Below are positions 1-7,072 of a stretch of 64,000 bases of DNA, piece by piece; position 1 is the first letter of the stretch, and the number at the start of each line of letters is the position of its first letter. Below the pieces are notes generated by a model. It made no database searches. It was not told the origin of the DNA and was given only the letters and a program-made list of their open reading frames with translations. A program made the position numbers and the translations under genes. Source of the stretch: Lentzea atacamensis (GTDB taxonomy: Bacteria > Actinomycetota > Actinomycetes > Mycobacteriales > Pseudonocardiaceae); contig NZ_QLTT01000006.1 of the NCBI RefSeq assembly GCF_003269295.1, positions 1 through 64,000 on the forward strand, given 5' to 3'.

Positions 1-98
1 GTTCATCGATCTTGGTCGACGTTGTTCTAGCAGGAACCCTGTTGCCCATCCCAGCAGGTTGACAGCTCCGCCCACTCCCTAACTTCCCGGCATTGGGT

Positions 99-722
99 CT
101 AGTCCGGATCGGCGAGCACGACAGGAGCCGGGCTGTCGTCGCCGACGGCCACGGTGAGATGGTCGTGGCGCAGTTCCAGGCGAAGACGTGCCTCGGAACT
201 CGTGTGCTGGATCGTGTTCTGCACCAGCTCTGAGGCGACGTGCACGTCGTCGTACGTCAGCACGTCCGGCAGTCCCCACTCCGCGCACGTCCGGCGCACG
301 AAAAGGCGGGCGTCGTGCGGGCCGCCGGGATGGTGTGCCAGCACAGCGAGCGCGCGTTTGCGAGGTGCCGGGCGGTCGACGTTCGCCAACGCCTCGTCGA
401 CGTCGGCGAACACCGTCAAGTACCGGCGGATGGGTGCGCGGCGGAGAGTTGCGGCATGAGCGGGACCGGTCGCCACGAGCACGGGCACCGCGGGCCAGTC
501 ACTGATGCGCAACGACACCGTGGTGAAGACGCTCAGGGCGCTCGTGGTCCCGATGGTGACGTCGCTGAGGTCCACGATCAACGCCCGCGGCACTTCGACC
601 GCGTGTTTGAGCATGCAGTCCCGGAGCCGCGCGTACGTGGAACGATCGAGCACTCCCCCCGGCCGGATCACCACGCAGTTGCTGAGCACGTCAGCGTCGA
701 GCGCCAGTTGGTCCGCGGTCAT
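99..722 (-). CDS. STAS-HATPase anti-sigma regulator, truncated at C-terminus
   Basis: Protein of 207 residues with an N-terminal STAS-like half (about 10-110) and a C-terminal HATPase_c half of the RsbW/anti-sigma type (about 115-207). The N-box is visible as ELVQNTIQHT. The reading frame stops just after the VAVGDDSP segment, where the family normally continues through the second glycine box (GxGL) and about 40 more residues, so the ATP lid is missing. The downstream 98 bases show no continuation of the domain. The ATG overlaps the stop of the upstream STAS gene (ATGA), so the two are translationally coupled. I infer a damaged or non-ATP-binding partner-switching protein. The family call is firm; function is uncertain. 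Confidence 0.7.
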   Translation of the reverse strand: MTADQLALDADVLSNCVVIRPGGVLDRSTYARLRDCMLKHAVEVPRALIVDLSDVTIGTTSALSVFTTVSLRISDWPAVPVLVATGPAHAATLRRAPIRRYLTVFADVDEALANVDRPAPRKRALAVLAHHPGGPHDARLFVRRTCAEWGLPDVLTYDDVHVASELVQNTIQHTSSEARLRLELRHDHLTVAVGDDSPAPVVLADPD

Positions 723-1108
723 CGGTCCGCGTCCGTGGGGACGACGATGCTGGTCACCGCCTCCGAAATGGACCGGCTCATCGGCAGGTACGTGTCCAGG
801 CCGCTGATCTCCATGGCCCGCAGCACAGGGTGCGTGCTCGCGACGACGCGGAGTGCGATGGCGCGCCTGAGCGCTGTTTCGCGGGCCCGCACGAGGATGT
901 TCAGACCGGTCGAGCCGATGAACTCGACGTTCGTCAGATCGACGACGACCGGGTTCGACGCCGTGTCGAGGCACGAGAACAGTGGATCGCCCACCAGATC
1001 TCCCGTGCTGCCGTCGATTTCGCCGGTCATCCGCACGACGACGACTGCCCCGAGGTCTTTGATGCTGACGGACGCCAGGTCGTCCGGGGTGAAACGTGCG
1101 TCAGCCAT
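719..1108 (-). CDS. STAS-domain anti-sigma factor antagonist
   Basis: Protein of 129 residues that is essentially one STAS domain of the SpoIIAA/RsbV type. The signature loop is FIGSTGL, with the conserved serine that is phosphorylated in this family. Start chosen at ATG 1108 because a strong GGAGGAGG ribosome site sits about 8 bases upstream; an earlier in-frame ATG at 1138 lacks one. It is the first gene of a two-gene unit with the STAS-HATPase gene, sharing an ATGA overlap. Expected role, from the family: binds an anti-sigma kinase when unphosphorylated and frees a sigma factor. The partner is not in the window unless it is the truncated neighbour. Confidence 0.85.
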   Translation of the reverse strand: MADARFTPDDLASVSIKDLGAVVVVRMTGEIDGSTGDLVGDPLFSCLDTASNPVVVDLTNVEFIGSTGLNILVRARETALRRAIALRVVASTHPVLRAMEISGLDTYLPMSRSISEAVTSIVVPTDADR

Positions 1109-1166
1109 ACGGCTCCTCCTCCGGGAAGCGGAGCACATGAGCCGGGCTGCTTCTTCAACCCAAACC

Positions 1167-1182
1167 GCAGCAGATCTGCTGC
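1167..1182. promoter_or_regulatory. Perfect 16-bp palindrome upstream of STAS operon
   Basis: GCAGCAGATCTGCTGC is its own reverse complement. It lies about 59 bases before the STAS start codon in an otherwise non-coding 141-base gap. A transcription factor operator is the simplest reading, but no regulator gene is linked to it. Confidence 0.4.
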
Positions 1183-1249
1183 AACTCCGACCATATTCCT
1201 CCGGTGCCGGAACGTCGACTCCCAGGCAGGTCAGTCGGACGGACCAGCC

Positions 1250-1597
1250 TCACAGGTCGGCGGCACGCCGGCGATCAGCCTCGGCCGCGGCACGGTGCTG
1301 AGCAGCCGCGTCGCGGTGCTCCGCCGCACCGCTGCCACCTCGTTCCGCCGCCTGCGCATGGACCTCCGCTGCTCGTTCGTGTGCGGCAGCGGCGCGGCTG
1401 AGGCTCTCGCCGAGGCTCTCCCGTGCTTGAGCAGCGTGGGCCTTGGCCTCGGTCAGTGCGGCCACAGCCGTTTCGGCGTCTTCCGATGTCGACGCCCTGC
1501 CGACGCGTGTTCTGAGCTGAGCGCGACGTGACGCCAGCTCGCGGATGCGCTCCGCCGCACCGCGCGCCCTCGACCTTGCCCGCTCCCCGGACGCCAT
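1250..1597 (-). CDS. Small Ala/Glu/Arg-rich helical protein, unknown
   Basis: Protein of 115 residues, very rich in alanine, glutamate and arginine, with heptad-like spacing over most of its length. It is predicted to be one long helix or coiled coil with no membrane segment and no catalytic motif. A GGAAGGGAG ribosome site precedes the ATG. It lies between the amidase and the STAS operon on the same strand. I recognise no named family; similar low-complexity helical proteins accompany stress regulators in actinobacteria, but that is only context. The high arginine and alanine content means a spurious frame in GC-rich DNA cannot be excluded. Confidence 0.55.
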   Translation of the reverse strand: MASGERARSRARGAAERIRELASRRAQLRTRVGRASTSEDAETAVAALTEAKAHAAQARESLGESLSRAAAAHERAAEVHAQAAERGGSGAAEHRDAAAQHRAAAEADRRRAADL

Positions 1598-1636
1598 ACA
1601 TCAGCGTCTCTCCCTTCCGAGCGCGGCACAAGTGCG

Positions 1637-3157
1637 TCAGGGCGCCGTCGGCAGGTACGCGGGCGCTCGCCGGGCCCGCGCCGCGTCTTCGAAGGCCGCC
1701 GCGAACCGCAGCAACGCCTCGTCCGTCCCGTGTCCGCCGATGAACGACATGCCGATCGGCAGCGGACCGGCGAATCCGGCCGGGACGGTGATGCTCGGGT
1801 AGCCCGCGACCGCCGCGGGCAGAGCTGTGCGGGGACCGGCCGGGTCGCTGCCGCTGGCGAGCCACGCCGGACCGTTGGTGGGCGCCATGATCACGTCCAG
1901 ACGGTGGGCCGCGAGCACCTCGTCGATGGACCGGCGCGCAAGGACGATCGCGGCGCGCCGCTGGCCGAGGTAGGTGGGATCGGTGAGCGGCGGTGCCTTC
2001 TCGGCGTCGTGGAACAACTCCTGGCCGAACAGGGCCAACTCGACCGGGTCGGTCTCGTTGAACTCGATCAGCTCGCGCATCGTGCGCGGCGCGCCTGGCC
2101 GGGTGCGGAGGTACTCCTCGAGGTCGTGTTTGAACTCGGCGAGCATCGCGGGCCGGTCGGCCGCCTGGATCTGGTCCTGGTACGGCAGGTCCACGTCGAC
2201 CGTGGTCGCGCCGTGAGCGTGCAAAACGTCCACCACCGACGCCACGAGCCCGTCGAATCCGGCCCTGCGCCACACCCCGACCCGCTTGCCCCGCAACGAG
2301 TCCGGCGTGAAGGAGCCGATCTGGGCGCCTGCCATGACCGCCATCAGGATCGCGGCGTCCACGACGTGCCGCGCCATCGGGCCGGCCGTGTCCCTGCGAG
2401 TGGTGATCGGCACGATCCCCGCGTTGCTGATCCGGCCGGGCGTCGGTTTCAACCCGACGACACCGGCGTGTCCGGCCGGGGACACGATCGAGCCGTTGGT
2501 CTCGGTGCCGACCGCGACCTGAGCCAGCGACGCCGCCACCGCCACGGCCGATCCGGACGACGAACCGCACGGGGTGCGGTCCAGCACGTGCGGGTTGGAG
2601 GTCTGACCGCCCACCGCCGACCAGCCCGACGTGGCCCACGGGGAGCGGAAGTTCCCCCACGCCGTCATGTTGGTCTTGCCCAGCACGACGGCCCCAGCTG
2701 CGCGCAGGCGTGCGACCACCTCGGCGTCAGCGGTGGGCGGCACGCTCAACACCCGCGATCCGGCCGTGGTCGCCAGCCCCAAGGTGTCGATGTTGTCCTT
2801 GAGCAGCACGGGAATGCCGTCAATCAGCCCACGTGACTGGCCCTGCGCACGCCTGAGGTCGCTCTCCTCGGCCTGTTGCACCGCGGTCGGGTCAACCGCG
2901 AGCACCGACCGCAGCACCCGGTCCACGTCGGCGATGCGGCGCAGGTAGGCGCGGGTCAGGTCGGCAGAGGTGAGCTCGCCGTCCGCCATCCGCTGCGCGA
3001 GCAGCGGGATGGTCGCCCGGTCCAGGTCGGCGGCCAGGAGTTCCACGAGCCCATTGCCGGGGTCCGGGCCTGCGCGCGTCAACCTGCAAACGAGCGAGCC
3101 AAACGTGACCTTGCTCACATCCTGGCCAAACCGCAGGTCAAACATGATCGTCGGCAT
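1637..3157 (-). CDS. Amidase, amidase-signature family
   Basis: About 506 residues, the usual length for amidase-signature enzymes, which hydrolyse carboxamides with a Ser-cisSer-Lys triad. The triad is visible: Lys about 120 in LLKDNIDT, the cis-serine in the glycine/serine-rich CGSSSGSAV loop near 198-204, and the nucleophile near 223 in GTETNGSIVSP. The reading frame runs on far upstream through the opposing amidotransferase gene, but that part is a shadow. ATG 3157 is the most upstream start compatible with the divergent gene at 3206; ATG 3145 or a GTG near 3050 are alternatives, since clear homology only begins around residue 36. Probably cytoplasmic; the substrate cannot be told. Confidence 0.85.
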   Translation of the reverse strand: MPTIMFDLRFGQDVSKVTFGSLVCRLTRAGPDPGNGLVELLAADLDRATIPLLAQRMADGELTSADLTRAYLRRIADVDRVLRSVLAVDPTAVQQAEESDLRRAQGQSRGLIDGIPVLLKDNIDTLGLATTAGSRVLSVPPTADAEVVARLRAAGAVVLGKTNMTAWGNFRSPWATSGWSAVGGQTSNPHVLDRTPCGSSSGSAVAVAASLAQVAVGTETNGSIVSPAGHAGVVGLKPTPGRISNAGIVPITTRRDTAGPMARHVVDAAILMAVMAGAQIGSFTPDSLRGKRVGVWRRAGFDGLVASVVDVLHAHGATTVDVDLPYQDQIQAADRPAMLAEFKHDLEEYLRTRPGAPRTMRELIEFNETDPVELALFGQELFHDAEKAPPLTDPTYLGQRRAAIVLARRSIDEVLAAHRLDVIMAPTNGPAWLASGSDPAGPRTALPAAVAGYPSITVPAGFAGPLPIGMSFIGGHGTDEALLRFAAAFEDAARARRAPAYLPTAP

Positions 3158-3205
3158 TCGGGGTATTCGGACGTCACCGTCAGCGATCGGCCCCGAGGAG
3201 ACGCC

Positions 3206-4987
3206 ATGTGTGGAATCGCCGGCGAGGTCGTAACCGAGCAGGCGAATCAGCCTGACCTCGGCGCCGTGGAGCGAATGACCCGGTCCATGTGGTCGCGCGG
3301 ACCGGATGGTTCCGGCTGCTGGTCCGAAGGACGGGTGGCGCTCGGGCACCGAAGACTGTCGATCATCGACCTGTCCGACGCCGGCAGGCAGCCGATGGTC
3401 GACGACGAGCTCGGGCTCGCCGTGGTGTTCAACGGCTGCATCTACAACTACAAGGAACTGCGGGAAGAGCTGTCGGACAGGTGCCGCTTCCGGTCCACCA
3501 GCGACACCGAGGTGATTCTCAAGGCCTACGACCGCTGGGGTGAGCGGTTCGTCGAGCACCTCGTCGGCATGTTCGCGATCGCGTTGGTCGACCGGCGCCG
3601 TGACCGGGTGCTGCTGATCAGGGACCGGCTCGGCATCAAGCCGCTCTACGTGGCCGAGGTGCGCGGGCGCACGCGGTTCGCCTCGACTCTGCCAGCGCTG
3701 CTGGCGGGCGGGGGCGTCGACACCGAGCTCGATCCGGTCGGACTGCACCATTACCTGACCTGGCACTCCATCGTGCCCGCACCGCGCACTGTCCTGCGCG
3801 GAGTGCGCAAGCTGCCGCCCGCCACGATCCGCGTGCTCCAACCGGGACGGGCGCCGCGCGACCACGTCTACTGGCAGCCGTCGTACACACGGCGGCCCGA
3901 GCACGCGGGCTGGACCGCGCAGGACTGGCAGCAGGCGGTTCGGGAGGCGTTGCAGCTCGCGGTCCGGCGGCGCACGGTGTCCGATGTGGACGTCGGCGTG
4001 CTGCTCTCCGGCGGGCTGGACTCCAGCCTCCTGGTGGCACTGCTCGCCGACGAGGGACAGCAGCCCAGCACCTTCAGCATCGGTTTCCGCGACCGCGACG
4101 GTGTGGACGGCGACGAGTTCGCCTACTCGGACGTGGTCGCGCAGAAGTTCGGCACGGACCACCACCAGCTGCGCATCGGCGACGAGCAGATCGCCCCGGC
4201 GGTCGAGCACGCCGTGGGGGCGATGAGCGAGCCGATGGGCAGTCACGACGTCACCGCGTTCCACCTCGTGTGCCGAGAAGTTTCCCAGCACATCAAGGTC
4301 GTGCAGTGCGGCCAGGGCGCCGACGAGGTGTTCGCCGGCTACCACTACCACCAGCCCGCGGCGACTGCGGCACGGCATCAGGCCGTCGGCGTGTTCGTGG
4401 ACGCGTTCCACGACCTCGGCCACGACGAACTAGCGCAGGTCCTGCACCCGGACTGGCTCGCCGACCACGACGTGAGCCGCGACCTGATCACCCGGCACCT
4501 CGCGGCTCCCGGCGCGGAGACGGCAATGGACGCCGTGCTGCGCACCGACACGCATTTGCTGATGCCCGACGATCCGGTCAAGCGGGTGGACAACATGGCG
4601 ATGGCGTGGGGCGTCGAGGCGCGGGTGCCGTTCCTCGACCAGGACCTCGTGGAGCTGGTCGCGGCGTGCCCGCCGGAGCTGAAGTACGGCCAGGACGGCA
4701 AGGGGATCCTCAAGGACATCGGGCGCGACCTGCTGCCCGTCGAGGTGGTCGACCGGCAGAAGGGCTACTTCCCGGTACCGGCCCTCACCCAGCTCGACGG
4801 CGAGGTCCTCGACCTGATGCACTCGGCCATGAGCTGCGCCGCCGCACGTCGCCGCGGTGTCCTGCGACGCGAGTACGTCGACGCGCTGCTCGCCGACCCC
4901 AACGGCAGCGCCACCAAGGCGGGCGGGAACGAGCTGTGGCACCTCGGTGTGCTGGAGCTGTGGCTGCAGCAGCACGGCATCGGGTGA
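3206..4987 (+). CDS. Asparagine-synthetase-like amidotransferase (NAGGN-amide type)
   Basis: Protein of 593 residues with an N-terminal class II glutamine amidotransferase domain, catalytic Cys2 in MCGIAGE, and a C-terminal ATP-dependent amide synthase domain carrying the PPi-loop motif LLSGGLDSS. A GAGGAG ribosome site lies 5 bases before the ATG. The overall sequence resembles the branch that makes N-acetylglutaminylglutamine amide, a dipeptide osmoprotectant, more than housekeeping AsnB; this subfamily call is from memory of the family and is moderate. The usual ATP-grasp/acetyltransferase partner of that pathway is absent. The convergent neighbour is instead a carboxylate-amine ligase of the YbdK type. 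The two stop codons abut with no gap (TGATCA). Confidence 0.85.
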   Translation: MCGIAGEVVTEQANQPDLGAVERMTRSMWSRGPDGSGCWSEGRVALGHRRLSIIDLSDAGRQPMVDDELGLAVVFNGCIYNYKELREELSDRCRFRSTSDTEVILKAYDRWGERFVEHLVGMFAIALVDRRRDRVLLIRDRLGIKPLYVAEVRGRTRFASTLPALLAGGGVDTELDPVGLHHYLTWHSIVPAPRTVLRGVRKLPPATIRVLQPGRAPRDHVYWQPSYTRRPEHAGWTAQDWQQAVREALQLAVRRRTVSDVDVGVLLSGGLDSSLLVALLADEGQQPSTFSIGFRDRDGVDGDEFAYSDVVAQKFGTDHHQLRIGDEQIAPAVEHAVGAMSEPMGSHDVTAFHLVCREVSQHIKVVQCGQGADEVFAGYHYHQPAATAARHQAVGVFVDAFHDLGHDELAQVLHPDWLADHDVSRDLITRHLAAPGAETAMDAVLRTDTHLLMPDDPVKRVDNMAMAWGVEARVPFLDQDLVELVAACPPELKYGQDGKGILKDIGRDLLPVEVVDRQKGYFPVPALTQLDGEVLDLMHSAMSCAAARRRGVLRREYVDALLADPNGSATKAGGNELWHLGVLELWLQQHGIG

Positions 4988-6415
4988 TCAACCCGCCGTC
5001 GGCAGGGACGTCTCCAGACGCACGCGCAGCGGCAGGAGGTTGTCCATGGCGGTCGCGCGCAACGTGCGCGCGACCGCCGCACTGGCCACCAAGCTGATCG
5101 GCACCCCACGCTCCAGCCCGAGGACGCGGATCCTGGCGAGTGCGGTGATGCCTGACGAACCGAAGAACGCAACGTCCGACAGGTCGAGCACGACCTCTTC
5201 CGCGCCTGCGTCCATCGCCTGCGCACAACGCCGTTCGAGCTCGTCGCTGTTCGACAGGTCCACCTCCGCGCCCATCTTCACCTCGACGACACCGTGTGCC
5301 GGACGGTCCCCCGCGCCGAGGTCGAGCAGGTTCAGAAGAGCCTGCGTCCCACCGTCGCGGAACGCACGCCGCTGCCGGTCCGCGCCACAGCCGAGCCGGT
5401 CCAGCAGCCGCACACCTCGCTCCACCAGTGGCAGATCACCGTTGGCTTCGAGAACCGGCTTCAACTGACACACCAACAAGTCCAGTTGGTGCCGCAGCGG
5501 CAGCAGCTGCCCGGACAGCACGTCCAGAGCGTGCCCGGCGAGGCCGTCCCTGGCCGCTCGCCAGCAGGACTGGCGCAGGGTCTCGACGGGAACCGGCACC
5601 GCCTCCACACCGCGTTCGACATCGGCCACGGCCTTGGTCACGAGAGCACGCGCGAGCGCCGCCAGCAGCACCGTGTCGTCCACACTCGCGGCGACGTCCG
5701 AGACGCGCACCTCCACGGTCGGCCATTGATCAGAGGGCCGCACGTCCCAGTAGATCATCGCCGGGTCCAGCGCGGTACCCGCTTCCAGCAACGTGCCGCA
5801 CACGTCCTGGTAGTGATGCCACGAGGTGAAGAACGGCGGCGGTCCGGACACCGGCCACCGCGACCACACCATCGAACGCCAGCTCGCGAAACCGGTGTCC
5901 ACGCCGCGCGAGAACGGCGAGTTGGCGGTGATCGCACCCAGCAGCGGCAGCCACGGCCGCAGGTGGTTGCAGACCTGCACCGCGGCCTCCCGGTCCGGCA
6001 CGGCGACGTGCACGTGGCACCCGCAGATCAGCTGCTGTGCCGCCAGGGCACCGAACTCGCGCGCGATCCGCCGGTACCGCAGACCGTCGGTGATCTCGCC
6101 GGTCGTGTCACCCAGCGGCGGCGCACCGACCGCGATCGCCCGGCAGCCGGCCTCCCGTGCGGCCCGCGCGACACTTCGCCGCAGGTCACGCAGTTCACGC
6201 CGCACCTGGTCGGCGTCACGACACACCGACGTCTTGGTTTCGACCTGCGTGCCGGTCAGCTCGTGCTCCAGCTCGAGCCCGAACACGTCACGCGCGATCG
6301 CGACGACCTCGGCCGCGCGGTTCACCGCGACCCCGGTCACGGGATCCACGAGGAGGAACTCCTCCTCCACGCCGACAGTCGGACCGCACGCAGCCGTCGA
6401 TGATGTCCGTTCCAC
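4988..6415 (-). CDS. YbdK-type carboxylate-amine ligase fused to STAS domain
   Basis: Protein of 475 residues. Residues about 1-372 are a GCS2/YbdK carboxylate-amine ligase (GVEEEF near 15-20; GCHVHV metal/substrate segment; WDVRPS and EVRVSD motifs). Residues 376-475 form a complete STAS domain with the FFGSSGI loop, as in anti-sigma antagonists. Plain YbdK proteins are about 370 residues, so the last 100 are an added module. GTG start with an AAGGCGGTGAG ribosome site. A near-perfect SigB-type promoter lies 70-100 bases upstream. A second, unfused YbdK in this window (18404-19549) is followed by a separate STAS gene, which supports a functional link between the two domains. YbdK homologues have weak glutamate-cysteine ligase activity; the real substrate is unknown. 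Confidence 0.9.
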   Translation of the reverse strand: MERTSSTAACGPTVGVEEEFLLVDPVTGVAVNRAAEVVAIARDVFGLELEHELTGTQVETKTSVCRDADQVRRELRDLRRSVARAAREAGCRAIAVGAPPLGDTTGEITDGLRYRRIAREFGALAAQQLICGCHVHVAVPDREAAVQVCNHLRPWLPLLGAITANSPFSRGVDTGFASWRSMVWSRWPVSGPPPFFTSWHHYQDVCGTLLEAGTALDPAMIYWDVRPSDQWPTVEVRVSDVAASVDDTVLLAALARALVTKAVADVERGVEAVPVPVETLRQSCWRAARDGLAGHALDVLSGQLLPLRHQLDLLVCQLKPVLEANGDLPLVERGVRLLDRLGCGADRQRRAFRDGGTQALLNLLDLGAGDRPAHGVVEVKMGAEVDLSNSDELERRCAQAMDAGAEEVVLDLSDVAFFGSSGITALARIRVLGLERGVPISLVASAAVARTLRATAMDNLLPLRVRLETSLPTAG

Positions 6416-6488
6416 GTCTCACCGCCTTCAGCGACCGCCACCCGAAGTGGCGCCGGCGCACTGCTTCACCGGTGGATGCCCCGGCCGA

Positions 6489-6513
6489 ATACCCGCAGCC
6501 ACCAGCACGAAAC
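6489..6513 (-). promoter_or_regulatory. SigB-type promoter of YbdK-STAS gene
   Basis: Reading the minus strand: GTTT, 15 bases, GGGTAT. This equals the SigB/SigF consensus of actinobacteria. Predicted start of transcription is about 65 bases before the GTG. Confidence 0.7.
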
Positions 6514-6544
6514 ACGACGGACGTGATCGTCCACTTCAGATCAG

Positions 6545-6901
6545 TCAGGCATTGTCGTCGGACGTCCGCAACCACGCGACCATCCACGCGGCCTCCATCG
6601 CGGCATCGAGCAGATACGTCTTCGCGATGCGCCCCTTCGGCACGTAGACGAGGTCGATCGCCAGCAACGTGGCCGCCGTGGCCAACCCGAGCGTCCGCGC
6701 GTGTTGCCACTGTCCCGCCGCGGCCGAGCGGGTCTGCGCCCAGCCGATCCCCATCAGCAGCCCGGCGGTGGTGCGTTGCAACCAGCGGTCCTCCTTGCGA
6801 CCGAACACGGCTTCGAAGGAGCGGGCACTCACCATCGGCCAAAGTCCACCCGCGATGTTGAACAGACCGTGAGCCCGTGCCAATGCGGAACCTGTCGCCA
6901 T
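6545..6901 (-). CDS. Small conserved membrane-associated protein, unknown
   Basis: Protein of 118 residues with two or three moderately hydrophobic helices and a conserved end containing VYVPKGRIAKTYLLDA. I do not recognise a named family. A half-length paralogue lies at 24207-24404 and matches its last ~50 residues closely (the LLAIDLVYVPK and TYLLDAAMEAAW segments), so it belongs to a local family. The start at ATG 6901 is supported by a SigB-type promoter whose predicted transcription start falls within about 5 bases of it, suggesting a leaderless or very short leader mRNA. It is divergent from the glycosyltransferase gene. Confidence 0.7.
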   Translation of the reverse strand: MATGSALARAHGLFNIAGGLWPMVSARSFEAVFGRKEDRWLQRTTAGLLMGIGWAQTRSAAAGQWQHARTLGLATAATLLAIDLVYVPKGRIAKTYLLDAAMEAAWMVAWLRTSDDNA

Positions 6902-6910
6902 GCAACCCAG

Positions 6911-6935
6911 GTACCCACTGCATGTGCACGCAATC
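6911..6935 (-). promoter_or_regulatory. SigB-type promoter of 6545-6901 gene
   Basis: Minus strand: GATT, 15 bases, GGGTAC. The -10 element ends 9 bases before the ATG, so the transcript should be leaderless or nearly so. Confidence 0.65.
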
Positions 6936-6960
6936 TGACGGTTCCAGCATTGCCGGGAGG

Positions 6961-6985
6961 GTTTCAGAGCCGCTGACACGGGTAG
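6961..6985 (+). promoter_or_regulatory. SigB-type promoter of glycosyltransferase gene
   Basis: GTTT, 15 bases, GGGTAG. It is back-to-back with the promoter at 6911-6935 and predicts a leader of about 80 bases for the gene at 7073. Confidence 0.65.
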
Positions 6986-7072
6986 CCTCGTCATTCACAG
7001 TAGCGAACGGTGACTCCGAGTTGACCAAGCAGCTCGCAACGTGCTTGTCGAACCTCATCAGCTGGAGTGATC

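Noticed and set aside
3161..3166. GGGTAT upstream of the amidotransferase gene as another SigB-type promoter
   Set aside because: No GNNT element occurs 14-16 bases before it, unlike the other sites.
3158..4423. Upstream extension of the amidase reading frame to 928 residues
   Set aside because: It lies antisense to a clear asparagine-synthetase-like gene and has no recognisable domain.
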